Positions 25,027-35,070 of a DNA stretch of 64,000 nucleotides are shown here, piece after piece; position 1 is the first letter of the stretch; each line of letters begins with the position of its first letter. A model generated the notes under the pieces. It did not search any database. It was not told the origin of the DNA and saw only the letters and a program-made list of their open reading frames with translations. The position numbers and the translations under genes were made by a program. The DNA comes from Stappia sp. ES.058. GTDB taxonomy: Bacteria; Pseudomonadota; Alphaproteobacteria; Rhizobiales; Stappiaceae. The DNA is taken from NCBI RefSeq assembly GCF_900105595.1, contig NZ_LT629784.1, positions 2,108,001 to 2,172,000 of the forward strand, in the 5' to 3' direction.

Positions 25027-26115
25027 TCAACCGACGATCAGTTCCGTCCACTTCTGGTTCAACCAGTCGGACTTGGTGGTGTAGAGGTCGTAGCGCGGGA
25101 TCACCGGCGCGATGTTGGAAGACACCGACGCGAATTCCGCGTCGCTCAGATCCAGCGCATCCCGCTTGAGCGTCGGCGCGGTGCCGACTTTCCGCGACAT
25201 CAACGACTGCATCGACGGCTGGGTCATGAAGCTGATGAACTCATGCGCCTCATCGCCCTTCCCGGACGCGCGCGACAGTGCCCAGCAGCCGGAATCGAGA
25301 ATGCCACCCTCTTTCGGAAAGGTTGAGCGGACGGGGAAGCCGTCGGCAGCGGCAAGGCCGGTCACGTCATGATAGTACTGGCCCATCGGGATCTCGCCGG
25401 ACTTCAGTGCCTGTTCGAACTGCGCCTCGTCACGATACCACAGGCGGACATTCGGCTTCAGCTCCGCCAGCTTGTCCATCACCTCGAGGATGCCTTCGTC
25501 CGTGTCGAGAATGCCCGTCCCGTCAAAGAATGTCCTGGCGGTGACCTCCAGCAGGAACGAGTTGGACACGAGCGCAAGAAGACCGAGCTTGTCCTTGTTC
25601 GCCGGATCCCACAAATACGCCCAGCTTTCAGGCGCTTGCGGATAGACATCCGTGTTCGACACCAGCGTGATGTACCAGGCCACGGCCCCGACACCGGCAA
25701 CGCGCCCGTCCGGGTATTCATTGACGAACTGGGGCAGCATCTTGTCGGCATCGGCGATCCTGGCGAGATCGATCGGCGCCCAAAGATCGGTCGACTGGCC
25801 TTTCAGCATGGCGACCTGCGACATCATGGAAAGGTCGGCGGGAGCCTGTCCCGCGCGCGCCGCCTGCTCCAGTTGAACCAGCCAGGCTTCGCCGGTCGGT
25901 TCTGCGATGGATTCCACAGCGATGCCACTCGCCTTGGTGAACTCGGGAAAGATGTGCTTGTCGAAGCTGTCTTTGAAATAGCCGCCATAAACGCCGACCT
26001 TGATCGAGCGGTCTTGCGCCCGAAGGACAGAGGGCATGGCGAGCGTGGCTGTGCCGGCCGCGGTTGCGGCCAGCAACGTCCGCCTTGAGAGTGTGAATTT
26101 CGTCTTGTCAGTCAT
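25027..26115 (-). CDS. ABC transporter substrate-binding protein, PotD-like, Tat-exported
   Basis: A 362-aa periplasmic binding protein with a twin-arginine signal (SRRTLLAATAAGTATLAM, cleavage near LRAQD). The mature part begins IKVGVYGGYFKDSFDKHIFP, as in spermidine/putrescine or iron(III)-type class binding proteins. It precedes the ATPase by 65 bp and sits first among the transport genes. Export through Tat implies folding before export. The ligand is unknown; polyamine-like or guanidino acids are suggested by the ureohydrolase upstream. AGGGGA precedes the ATG. Confidence 0.9.
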   Translation of the reverse strand: MTDKTKFTLSRRTLLAATAAGTATLAMPSVLRAQDRSIKVGVYGGYFKDSFDKHIFPEFTKASGIAVESIAEPTGEAWLVQLEQAARAGQAPADLSMMSQVAMLKGQSTDLWAPIDLARIADADKMLPQFVNEYPDGRVAGVGAVAWYITLVSNTDVYPQAPESWAYLWDPANKDKLGLLALVSNSFLLEVTARTFFDGTGILDTDEGILEVMDKLAELKPNVRLWYRDEAQFEQALKSGEIPMGQYYHDVTGLAAADGFPVRSTFPKEGGILDSGCWALSRASGKGDEAHEFISFMTQPSMQSLMSRKVGTAPTLKRDALDLSDAEFASVSSNIAPVIPRYDLYTTKSDWLNQKWTELIVG

Positions 26116-26209
26116 CTGCAGTTCCCCTCAGTGAATGGACCGCCTGGACAACGGTCGTTCAGATACAAGCCGCCCGTTTTTTTGCCGGTGCTGGCTTGTC
26201 GCAAAAGGC

Positions 26210-27262
26210 TCAGGTGCCGCGCGTCACGGACGGGCTGAACACCATGAGCGACAGGATTTCAAACAGCATCTGCGCGCCCGCATGAGCGGTGTTGGTGGTT
26301 GCGTCGTATTGAGGCGCGACCTCCACCATATCGCCGCCAACCAGATTGATCCCCTTCAGCGCCCTCAGGATCTCCTGGGCTTCGCGGGTCGTCAGCCCAC
26401 CGATTTCCGGAGTGCCTGTTCCCGGGGCGAATGCGGGGTCGATACTGTCGATGTCGAAAGACAGATACACCGGACCGTCACCGACTTTCTCGCGGGCCAT
26501 CTCGGCGATGCGCGCACATCCCAAGGCGGAGATCTCCTCCGCATGGACGACCGCCATGCCGGATTCGCTCGAAAACTCCCACAAAAAGTCCGAGGAGCCG
26601 CGGATCCCGATCTGGATCGTGCGCTCGGGATCGAGCACGCCCTCCAGAACGGCCTGACGGAACGGCCCGCCATGGTGGAAGCGGCTGCCATCGAACGGCC
26701 CGGCGGTATCGCAATGGGCATCGATATGGATCATGCCGACCGGGCGCTCCCTGCCGAGCGCGCGCAGGATCGGCAGCGAGATCGAATGGTCGCCGCCAAC
26801 CGACAGGGGCACGACACCGGCCTCGACGATTTTCGCCGTCGCAGCTTCGATGTCTTCATGCGACCGGTCGAGACTGAACCGGCTGCGGAACGGAATGTCG
26901 CCGATATCGGCGACGCGCAGATCGGAGCCCGGGGTGCATTCCAGCACGTGGTTGAACGGGCCGATCCGCTCGATCGTGCGCACGGCGCGCGGCCCGAACC
27001 GGCAGCCGTTGCGGTTGGTGATCCCGAGATCCATCGGCACCCCGACAATCGCAACATCAAGCGCGGAGAAATCCGGAGCCTGCCAGTCGGTCGGGCGGTA
27101 AGGCATATCGAGAAAGGTCGGGACCCCGGCATAGGGCGCCACCCGCGTTCCCGTCTGATCGAACAGTTTCTCCGCAACCGACTTGAACAGCGGCGTGTAG
27201 ATGGCGCTTTCGTTGTCGCCGGAAAACCTGGCGCGCAGCGTATCCAGCTTTGCTTTATCCAT
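26210..27262 (-). CDS. Agmatinase-family ureohydrolase
   Basis: A 350-aa Mn-dependent ureohydrolase that releases urea from a guanidino compound. Metal-binding motifs: GGDHSISLP, HIDAHCDTAG and SFDIDSIDPAFAPGTGTPE. Length slightly exceeds E. coli SpeB (306 aa), with a longer N-terminus as in many alphaproteobacterial guanidino-acid hydrolases. Family members act on agmatine, guanidinobutyrate, guanidinopropionate or guanidinoacetate and cannot be told apart by eye. It overlaps the aminotransferase stop by eight bases, so the two are co-translated. Ninety-four bases separate it from the binding protein. Confidence 0.9.
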   Translation of the reverse strand: MDKAKLDTLRARFSGDNESAIYTPLFKSVAEKLFDQTGTRVAPYAGVPTFLDMPYRPTDWQAPDFSALDVAIVGVPMDLGITNRNGCRFGPRAVRTIERIGPFNHVLECTPGSDLRVADIGDIPFRSRFSLDRSHEDIEAATAKIVEAGVVPLSVGGDHSISLPILRALGRERPVGMIHIDAHCDTAGPFDGSRFHHGGPFRQAVLEGVLDPERTIQIGIRGSSDFLWEFSSESGMAVVHAEEISALGCARIAEMAREKVGDGPVYLSFDIDSIDPAFAPGTGTPEIGGLTTREAQEILRALKGINLVGGDMVEVAPQYDATTNTAHAGAQMLFEILSLMVFSPSVTRGT

Positions 27263-28472
27263 GCCGTCTTTCTCTCTCGTTTGAAGGCCCCCTTTCGGCC
27301 TTGGCCGAATACAGTGCCAGACGCTCGCCGGCCCGGGCGATCTTCATCGTGCCGACGTTGGCGAAGGCGAACCGCAAATGCCTGTCCTGGCCCGGACCGA
27401 AATAGCTGCCCGGCAGCGCCAGCAGGCCGAACTCTCGCGCCAGACGTTCAGCGACATGCGTTGCCGAAACCCCGTCGAACGGATGCCGGACATACGCAAA
27501 ATAGGCAGCGATCTGATCGAGCCGCCATCCGGGACTGCGCGCGAGTGCCGCGCGAAATGCAGAAAGCCGCTCGCCAAGGGCCGCATTCACGCCCGCTCGC
27601 CAGTCCGCCAGATGTTCAATTGCCCAGGGCAGAGCCATTTGCGCCGCCCGCGCCGGGCAAATCTGGACACAGTCCAGCACCTTGCCGATTTCCTCGATCA
27701 CCGGCGCCGCTGCAGTCACCGCGCCCAGCCTGTGGCCGGGGATCGCATAGCTCTTGGAAAAACTGTAGAGGCTGATCACCGTGTCGCGCCAGTCGTCATC
27801 CTTGAACAGATCATGCGGCGGTGCAGCACCTGCGAGGAAATCGCGGTAGGTTTCATCGACGATCAGCCAAAGCCCCTTTTCACGGGCAAGCGCCTTGAAT
27901 GTCGTCAGCGTTTCTGGCGGATAGACCGCGCCGGTCGGATTGTTGGGGGTCACCAGCACGATCGCCTTGACCCGAGCGTCGATCAGGGCGGCAGCCGCTG
28001 TCGCGTCCGGAACGAACCCCGCCTCGGCCGACAGCGGCAAGGGTCGCGCCTCGATCCCCAGCATGTCCAGCGTCATCTTGTGATTGAAATACCAGGGCGC
28101 GGGCAGAAGCACGGCGTCCCCGGCCTTGGCGACAGCGAGAATGGATACGAAAAACGCCTGATTGCAGCCCGCCGTGATCGCGACCTCGGCGGGAGCGATG
28201 TCCGCGCCGTAGAGACTGGCGCTGGCGTTCGCATGGGCTTGTCTCAACGGCGCATCGCCAAAGATGTCGCCATAGCGCGTGGCTTCCGCGCTTGCCGCGC
28301 TCGCTGCAATCCTGTCGAGGAAAGGCTGCGGCGGCGGGTCGCCGGGAACGGCCTGGCTCAAATTGATCGCGGGACCATGACGCCCGTCGTATTCGGACAG
28401 CCACCGTGCGGCCTCCGGAATTGGCGGGGTCGCCGTGTCGATCAGATGCTGGTTCAGATCCGGATGCGCCAA
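27255..28472 (-). CDS. Class I/II PLP-dependent aminotransferase
   Basis: About 405 aa, fold type I. The PLP lysine is in SLYSFSKSYAIPGHRLGAV; substrate and cofactor residues are seen in VTPNNPTGAVYP and IVDETYRDF, and the C-terminal arginine region is in DRHLRFAFANVG. I chose the TTG at 28472 because GAGAGGAG lies about ten bases upstream. A GTG at 28496 would extend it by eight residues but has no ribosome-binding site. It is the first gene of the operon, directly behind the LysR-type operator. The substrate is inferred to be an amino acid whose product feeds the guanidino pathway, for example arginine to 2-ketoarginine; unproven. Confidence 0.82.
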   Translation of the reverse strand: MAHPDLNQHLIDTATPPIPEAARWLSEYDGRHGPAINLSQAVPGDPPPQPFLDRIAASAASAEATRYGDIFGDAPLRQAHANASASLYGADIAPAEVAITAGCNQAFFVSILAVAKAGDAVLLPAPWYFNHKMTLDMLGIEARPLPLSAEAGFVPDATAAAALIDARVKAIVLVTPNNPTGAVYPPETLTTFKALAREKGLWLIVDETYRDFLAGAAPPHDLFKDDDWRDTVISLYSFSKSYAIPGHRLGAVTAAAPVIEEIGKVLDCVQICPARAAQMALPWAIEHLADWRAGVNAALGERLSAFRAALARSPGWRLDQIAAYFAYVRHPFDGVSATHVAERLAREFGLLALPGSYFGPGQDRHLRFAFANVGTMKIARAGERLALYSAKAERGPSNERERRHG

Positions 28473-28551
28473 CGCCTGCCCACTCCTCTCGCACACCGAT
28501 TAAGCATGCCTGAAATTTCAACATACGAAATCCGATAGCTTGTAAAATAGA

Positions 28552-28579
28552 AATTTATCAATCACTACATTGATAAATT
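28552..28579. promoter_or_regulatory. Perfect 11-bp inverted repeat, probable LysR operator
   Basis: AATTTATCAAT, 6-bp spacer CACTAC, then ATTGATAAATT, lying 19 bp before the LysR start and 79 bp before the aminotransferase. On the reverse strand the left arm supplies TTGATA (28556-28561) as a possible -35 with a weak CTATCG 17 bp on. A second short palindrome TGAAATTTCA is at 28511-28520. Symmetric AT-rich sites in the shared intergenic region are typical of LysR regulators. Confidence 0.65.
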
Positions 28580-28598
28580 CAAATGTATCAGGTGTCCA

Positions 28599-29501
28599 AT
28601 GCACCCGTCTGGAAGCGACCTTCGATTGCTGCAGGTTTTTGAGGCTGTCGTGCGCCACGGCGGGTTTTCGGCGGCCGAGGTCGAGCTCAATCTCAGCCAG
28701 TCGACGATTTCCAATCACATGGCCGCGCTTGAGGAGCGCCTTGGCATTGTCTTGTGCCGCCGGGGACGGCGCGGGTTCAAGCTCACGCAAGAGGGCCGCA
28801 GCGTGCACGAGGCGGCGACCCGCCTGAACGCGGCGCTGCAGGATTTTTCGGCCGACGTCGGTTCCGTGCAAGGCAAGATCAGCGGCGAGCTTCGGATCGG
28901 AGCGCTGGATTCGATTTCGGACGATCCCCAAAACCGTCTTCCCGAGGCGATCGCGGAGTTCGCTGAAATGGCGCCTGAGGTGAAGGTCGTGCTTGCCCAG
29001 GAACCGGCCCAGGATCTGCAACAGAAGGTGCGCGACGGCATCTACCACTGCGGGATCGGCGTTGACCTGTCTCCGGTCGACGGTCTCGATCACTTGCCGC
29101 TGCATGTCGAAACGCACAGCCTGTATTGCGGCCGTGCGCATCGGTACTTCGGCACGCCTGACTGCGATCTGATCCGCGACGAGGTGTTGGGACAGCCCTT
29201 TGTGCAACGCGGCTACTGGCGCAACGCGCAAGCGCGCCAAAACGCATTCCGCAATGTTGCCGCCACCGTGTTCCAGATCGAGCCGCAGCTGATGCTGATC
29301 CGCTCCGGACATTACCTGGGATTTTTGCCCGATCCCTATGCCGAACGCTGGGTCCGGTCCGGCGACGTGCGCCGGCTTGCGGTGGAAGGCTGGCAATACA
29401 CCTCGCCTTTTTTCCTGATCACCGCACGGGACAAACGGAAATCACCCACCGTCACGGCCTTCATGAACGCCACCCGCAAAGCCTGGGGCATCGCGCCATA
29501 G
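28599..29501 (+). CDS. LysR-family transcriptional regulator
   Basis: A 300-aa regulator. The winged helix-turn-helix is in residues 6-65 (LLQVFEAVVRHGGFSAAEVE then LSQSTISNHMAALEERLG). The effector domain (about 90-295) has the periplasmic-binding-protein fold, starting at GELRIGALDS. It is transcribed divergently from the aminotransferase/ureohydrolase/ABC operon and probably controls it and itself. The ATG follows AGGTG. The inducer is presumably the imported compound or a breakdown product. Confidence 0.92.
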   Translation: MHPSGSDLRLLQVFEAVVRHGGFSAAEVELNLSQSTISNHMAALEERLGIVLCRRGRRGFKLTQEGRSVHEAATRLNAALQDFSADVGSVQGKISGELRIGALDSISDDPQNRLPEAIAEFAEMAPEVKVVLAQEPAQDLQQKVRDGIYHCGIGVDLSPVDGLDHLPLHVETHSLYCGRAHRYFGTPDCDLIRDEVLGQPFVQRGYWRNAQARQNAFRNVAATVFQIEPQLMLIRSGHYLGFLPDPYAERWVRSGDVRRLAVEGWQYTSPFFLITARDKRKSPTVTAFMNATRKAWGIAP

Positions 29502-29692
29502 CCGAATGGCGCATCGTTGCTGATGCGTGCAGAACAAATCGCATTTCAAGCAAGAGCAGCCGCGAGATCAAACAGGGTGCGGATCGCGATCTCTTCGACC
29601 GATTTTCACGCCGTTTCAAATGCATGCTTCTCGGCGCCGCTTGTGTGGGAGCACAGAGAAATCAATGATCTTCTCAGTAAGAGAGTGGAAAA

Positions 29693-29768
29693 TGGTGGGC
29701 GGTGAGAGACTCGAACTCCCGACATCCTCGGTGTAAACGAGGCGCTCTACCAACTGAGCTAACCGCCC
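29693..29768 (-). tRNA. tRNA-Val (anticodon TAC)
   Basis: Reverse strand: acceptor GGGCGGT pairs with ACCGCCC. The D-arm has AGCTCAGTTGGTAGAGC, the anticodon stem is CCTCG/CGAGG with loop TTTACAC giving TAC, and the T-loop is GTTCGAGTC. CCA is encoded. Confidence 0.96.
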
Positions 29769-30219
29769 CGCAGCGGAGAACGGGGGCCTGAACGCCCGAA
29801 CCGCGCGAGTGCCTCGCATGCACACAGTTGAGACGGTGCGCCGGAGGCAGAAGGACTATTAAGCCGGCCCGCCGGCAAATTCAACAAGCTCTTGCGGCTT
29901 GTCCCATTCCAATGAGCGCGAGGCCGCGCCCCGGCCCTGTCGCCGGCGACAAGGCGCCCCGGAACGCCGGAGCCGAACCGGAAGTCCAGAAGCCTCCTAA
30001 AACACCCAGACGCGCTCCAAAAGGCCCCAAGGCCATCCTCGGGCGCCTTCGGCCCATGAAAGGGCAACCCCCGGCCACCGCACGTCAACCCGGATGCCGA
30101 AAGACGCCCTTGAAGGACGCCGGTCGAAGCCGCTCGAAGACAGCGTAGGTCCACACGCGAAGCGGCCCCGCGGGCTTTCGCTCGCAGGGCCGTCACGCAA
30201 GTTCCGCGACGTCGCGTCC
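29769..30219. other. Non-coding stretch between tRNA-Val and hup
   Basis: About 450 bp. It holds the tRNA-Val promoter (29856-29884), a perfect 14-bp palindrome TGTCGCCGGCGACA (29938-29951), and a strong hairpin just after hup: 10-bp arms 30163-30172 and 30183-30192, 10-nt loop. The hairpin lacks a T-run in the hup direction. I see no coding potential. Confidence 0.5.
29856..29884 (-). promoter_or_regulatory. Candidate promoter of tRNA-Val
   Basis: Reverse strand TTGAAT (29879-29884), 17-bp spacer, TAATAG (29856-29861). It lies about 85 bp before the tRNA 5' end. Confidence 0.45.
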
Positions 30220-30495
30220 TCAGACGTTGACGGCGTCCTTGAGGCCCTTGCCGGCCTTGAACTTCGGCGTCTTGGACGCCGGAATCTGGATGGTCTCGCC
30301 CGTGCGCGGGTTGCGGCCTTCGGAGGCGGCGCGCTCGGACACCGAGAAATTGCCAAAGCCGATGATGCGGACTTCACCGCCGCTCTTCAGCGTGGTGGTG
30401 ACGGCGTCGAGTGCGGCGTCGACCGCTTCGCCAGCCTGCGCCTTGGTGAGACCGGTCTTATCGGCAACAGCGGCGATCAGATCGTTTTTGTTCAT
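30220..30495 (-). CDS. hup: DNA-binding protein HU
   Basis: A 91-aa nucleoid protein. It starts MNKNDLIAAVADKTGLTKAQ, and the DNA-binding beta-arm region reads GFGNFSVSERAAS then GRNPRTGETIQIPASKTPKF, the hallmark of HU/IHF. The homodimer bends and compacts DNA. The start at 30495 follows AGGAAAGGGA. Position after lon in the clpP-clpX-lon-hup order is the usual proteobacterial arrangement. A strong hairpin at 30163-30192 follows the gene. Confidence 0.96.
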   Translation of the reverse strand: MNKNDLIAAVADKTGLTKAQAGEAVDAALDAVTTTLKSGGEVRIIGFGNFSVSERAASEGRNPRTGETIQIPASKTPKFKAGKGLKDAVNV

Positions 30496-30626
30496 GGCAG
30501 TCCCTTTCCTGGAAACAGCAGCCCGTCGATTCGTCACAGGCTTCGGCAGGGACACTCTTGCGATTTCCGGCACAAGGCAAGCCGAAAAGGGCAGAAATCC
30601 GCGATTTTGTCGCCTTTTTGTACGAC

Positions 30627-30661
30627 AAAGGGGCCCCGACACGAGCCGGGACCCCTTTTTT
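30627..30661. terminator. Bidirectional hairpin between lon and hup
   Basis: Arms AAAGGGGCCCCG (30627-30638) and CGGGACCCCTTT (30647-30658), one mismatch, 8-nt loop. On the + strand it runs into a T-tract (30656-30661). In the lon direction only TTTG follows. It is likely the lon terminator and also a block to antisense reading into lon. Confidence 0.6.
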
Positions 30662-30678
30662 GTGCATAACCCGTGGAC

Positions 30679-33102
30679 TTAGTGCGCGACGGGCTTCGCC
30701 GCCTCACTGCCCAAACGCGCCGCTTCGCGCGCGGCATCCGCCGCCGCTTCGTCCCACTCGATGGCTTCCGGAATGCGTTCCAGCGCCGTCTTGAGCACAT
30801 CCTCCATGCGGGACACGGGGATGATTTCAAGGCCGTTCTTGACGTTGTCAGGGATCTCCGCGAGGTCCTTGGCATTGTCTTCCGGAATCAACACGGTCGT
30901 GATGCCGCCGCGCAGCGCCGCCAGAAGCTTTTCCTTCAGGCCGCCGATGGGCAGGATGCGCCCGCGAAGGGTGATCTCGCCGGTCATCGCCACATGGCGA
31001 CGTACCGGAATTCCCGTCATCACGGAAATCACGGCCGTGGCCATCGCGATACCGGCAGACGGACCATCCTTCGGCGTGGCGCCTTCGGGGACGTGGACGT
31101 GGATATCGCGCTTGTCGAACAACGGCGGCTCGATGCCGAAATCAACCGCCCGCGAGCGCACGTAGGAGGCGGCTGCGGAAATCGATTCCTTCATCACGTC
31201 TCGCAGGTTGCCGGTCACGGTCATCTTGCCCTTGCCCGGCATCATGGCGCCCTCGATGGTCAGCAACTCGCCGCCCACCTCGGTCCACGCCAGACCGGTG
31301 ACGACACCGACCTGATCCTCAAGCTCGGCCTCGCCATAACGGAACCGCGGAACGCCCAGGAACTCCTCGACGCAGGCCTCGTCGACCGCGATGGTCGACT
31401 TCTCGCTCATCAGGATCTCCTTGACGGCCTTACGCGCCAGGGTCGCCAGCTCGCGCTCGAGATTACGCACGCCCGCCTCGCGGGTGTAGCGCCGGATCAC
31501 CATGCGAAGTGCCGCGTCCTCGACCTCGAACTCGCCTTCGCGCAATCCATGATCCTTGATCGCCTTGGGCAGAAGGTGCCGGCGGGCGATTTCGATCTTT
31601 TCATCCTCGGTGTAACCGGCGATGCGGATGATCTCCATCCGGTCCATCAGCGGCGCGGGAATGTTCAGCGTATTGGCCGTGGTCACGAACATCACGTCCG
31701 AAAGATCGTACTCGACCTCCAGATAGTGATCCATGAAGGACGCGTTCTGTTCCGGATCCAGCACCTCCAGAAGCGCCGAGGAGGGATCGCCGCGGAAATC
31801 CATTCCCATCTTGTCGATCTCGTCGAACAGGAAGAGCGGGTTGGACTTCTTCGCCTTCTTCATCGACTGGATGACCTTGCCGGGCATCGACCCGATGTAG
31901 GTCCGCCGGTGACCGCGGATCTCTGCCTCGTCGCGCACGCCTCCCAGCGACATGCGAACGAACTCGCGGCCCGTCGACTTGGCAATGGACTTGCCGAGCG
32001 AGGTCTTGCCGACCCCCGGAGGCCCGACAAGACACAGGATCGGCCCCTTGAGCTTGTTGGCGCGCTTCTGAACGGCCAGATACTCCACGATCCGCTCCTT
32101 GACCTTCTCCAGGCCATAGTGATCGGAATCGAGCACCGACTGAGCGTGCTTCAGATCGTGCTTGACCTTGCCCTTCTTGCCCCAGGGAATTCCCAGGAGC
32201 CAGTCGAGGTAGTTGCGCACCACCGTCGCCTCGGCGGACATCGGGCTCATCTGCTTGAGCTTGCGCATCTCCGCAGTGGCCTTCTCGCGCGCCTCCTTCG
32301 ACAGCTTCGTCTTGGTAATGCGCTCTTCCAGTTCGGCCACCTCGTCGCGGCCATCCTCGCCGTCGCCGAGTTCCTTCTGGATCGCCTTCATCTGCTCGTT
32401 GAGATAATACTCGCGCTGCGTCTTCTCCATCTGGCGCTTGACGCGCGAACGGATGCGCTTTTCCACCTGCAGGACGGAAATCTCGCTCTCCATCAGCCCA
32501 AGCACACGTTCCAGACGGTCGGAGACCGACGTGATGCCGAGGATTTCCTGCTTTTCCGGGATCTTGACCGCAAGGTGCGATGCGATCGTATCGGCCAGCT
32601 TGGAATATTCCTCGATCTGACCGACGGCACCCAGCACCTCCGGCGAGACCTTCTTGTTCAGTTTCACGTAGTTCTCGAACTCGGAGATCACCGAACGGGA
32701 CAGCGCCTCGACCTCGATCGTGTCGCCCTCCTCCTCCGGCAGGGCCACCGCATGCGCCTCGAAGAGGTCGCTGCGGTCAGTGTACTCGGAAATTCGCGCA
32801 CGCGCGCCACCCTCGACGAGCACCTTCACGGTGTTGTCGGGCAATTTGAGCAACTGAAGCACGGTAGCAAGCGTGCCGATCTCGTAGATATCGGAGGGCG
32901 ACGGATCATCATCTGAGGCGTTCACCTGAGTGGCAAGCAGGATCTGCTTGTCAGCGGCCATCACCTCTTCCAGCGCACGAATGGACTTTTCGCGACCGAC
33001 AAAAAGCGGCACGATCATGTGCGGGAAGACAACGATGTCGCGAAGGGGAAGCACCGGGTACAGCGTTCCCTCGCCCTCGGGCCGCGCATCGAACTCAGTC
33101 AT
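30679..33102 (-). CDS. lon: ATP-dependent protease Lon
   Basis: An 807-aa cytosolic AAA+ serine protease. The N-terminal substrate-binding domain starts with YPVLPLRDIVVFPHMIVPLFVGR. Walker A is GPPGVGKT and Walker B LFLFDEIDKMG. The catalytic dyad is Ser in PKDGPSAGIAMA and Lys in GLKEKLLAALRGG. Length matches the family (about 800 aa). The ATG at 33102 follows AAGGAAAGG; an upstream in-frame extension does not look like Lon. It degrades damaged and regulatory proteins and is grouped with clpX and clpP. Confidence 0.97.
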   Translation of the reverse strand: MTEFDARPEGEGTLYPVLPLRDIVVFPHMIVPLFVGREKSIRALEEVMAADKQILLATQVNASDDDPSPSDIYEIGTLATVLQLLKLPDNTVKVLVEGGARARISEYTDRSDLFEAHAVALPEEEGDTIEVEALSRSVISEFENYVKLNKKVSPEVLGAVGQIEEYSKLADTIASHLAVKIPEKQEILGITSVSDRLERVLGLMESEISVLQVEKRIRSRVKRQMEKTQREYYLNEQMKAIQKELGDGEDGRDEVAELEERITKTKLSKEAREKATAEMRKLKQMSPMSAEATVVRNYLDWLLGIPWGKKGKVKHDLKHAQSVLDSDHYGLEKVKERIVEYLAVQKRANKLKGPILCLVGPPGVGKTSLGKSIAKSTGREFVRMSLGGVRDEAEIRGHRRTYIGSMPGKVIQSMKKAKKSNPLFLFDEIDKMGMDFRGDPSSALLEVLDPEQNASFMDHYLEVEYDLSDVMFVTTANTLNIPAPLMDRMEIIRIAGYTEDEKIEIARRHLLPKAIKDHGLREGEFEVEDAALRMVIRRYTREAGVRNLERELATLARKAVKEILMSEKSTIAVDEACVEEFLGVPRFRYGEAELEDQVGVVTGLAWTEVGGELLTIEGAMMPGKGKMTVTGNLRDVMKESISAAASYVRSRAVDFGIEPPLFDKRDIHVHVPEGATPKDGPSAGIAMATAVISVMTGIPVRRHVAMTGEITLRGRILPIGGLKEKLLAALRGGITTVLIPEDNAKDLAEIPDNVKNGLEIIPVSRMEDVLKTALERIPEAIEWDEAAADAAREAARLGSEAAKPVAH

Positions 33103-33503
33103 TGGTTTTCCTTTCCTTGCGAACCCGCCGCCCCAAAAGGTTGCGGTCACGGACGGGCGCATTGCCGGCTGCGCTGTCGAACCTGCGGGGGGGTCCCCGC
33201 GATCCGATCCGGCCATCGACCGCCGCCCCTCATGGGCACGCCGGACGATGCCACGCCACCTGTTGCTTCATTAGGTGGAGTCCCCTTCGCGCGGTGTCAA
33301 GGCGCGCAGGCGTGTCGTCACGTTGCGTCGTAAACGAGAGTAAGCTCAAAGCCGGCTGATTCGCCGAAAAACCGCGCGCTCCCGGCAATCCATCGGTGGA
33401 AATCGTCCGATCCGACCGCCCGCCGGCCACCGAAGCCGGCAAACCGACCTGCCATTGCACTGCCGCAACGCTTCTCCATCCGGGCACGGTGCCGCGCCAC
33501 ATC
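33103..33503. other. lon promoter region
   Basis: About 400 bp without a gene. On the reverse strand TTGACA (33295-33300) is an exact -35 consensus, but the -10 17 bp on (CACCTA) is poor. It could be a heat-shock-type promoter. I could not fit a clean RpoH consensus. Confidence 0.4.
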
Positions 33504-33534
33504 AAAAGAGCCCCGGCGACATGCACCGGGGCTC
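33504..33534 (-). terminator. Intrinsic terminator of clpX
   Basis: Reverse strand: 9-bp perfect stem GAGCCCCGG/CCGGGGCTC (33526-33534 with 33508-33516), 9-nt loop, then TTTT (33504-33507). It lies about 40 bp after the clpX stop. Confidence 0.82.
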
Positions 33535-33573
33535 ATTGATACCTTCGAAATCGATCGGCAATCCGTCTGGCGC

Positions 33574-34839
<1,266 letters not shown>

Positions 34840-34860
34840 CAGGTAAACCCCGCGTGGTTC

Positions 34861-34880
34861 GGAAGATCCGGTGATCTTCC
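34861..34880. repeat. Inverted repeat in the clpX leader
   Basis: GGAAGATC-CGGT-GATCTTCC, a perfect 8-bp repeat ending 21 bp before the clpX start codon. It could be an operator or an mRNA hairpin. TATAAG on the reverse strand at 34888-34893 may be a -10 element, but I see no matching -35. Confidence 0.45.
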
Positions 34881-35028
34881 GGTCTGTCTTATAAAGGAAA
34901 ACGCGCCCGCGCGTCTTCCTGTCCGGGCTTCGGGCCGTCGGCGAACCCGCAAACCTTCCCGAATGTCACCATGCTTCCACCTTAAAAATCAACATTCGTT
35001 TAAGGCAAACGCATGAACCCGGTTTTGC

Positions 35029-35059
35029 CCGACGCCCGGGCATCAATCCCGGGCGTCGG
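35029..35059 (-). terminator. Hairpin after clpP
   Basis: A 12-bp perfect stem (35029-35040 with 35048-35059), 7-nt loop, 11 bp after the clpP stop. No T-run follows in the clpP direction, so it may act as an mRNA stabiliser or a weak terminator. Confidence 0.5.
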
Positions 35060-35070
35060 CTTCATTCCGG

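Noticed and set aside
23042..25084. 680-codon open frame antisense to the ABC permease and ATPase genes
   Set aside because: Charged low-complexity translation crossing three real gene boundaries.
30673..32916. 747-codon open frame antisense to lon
   Set aside because: Histidine/arginine/leucine-rich shadow of a high-GC gene; Lon on the other strand has all catalytic motifs.
33270..33301. RpoH heat-shock promoter of lon
   Set aside because: CTTGAC is present but the downstream CCTAAT box is at the wrong distance for the alphaproteobacterial consensus.
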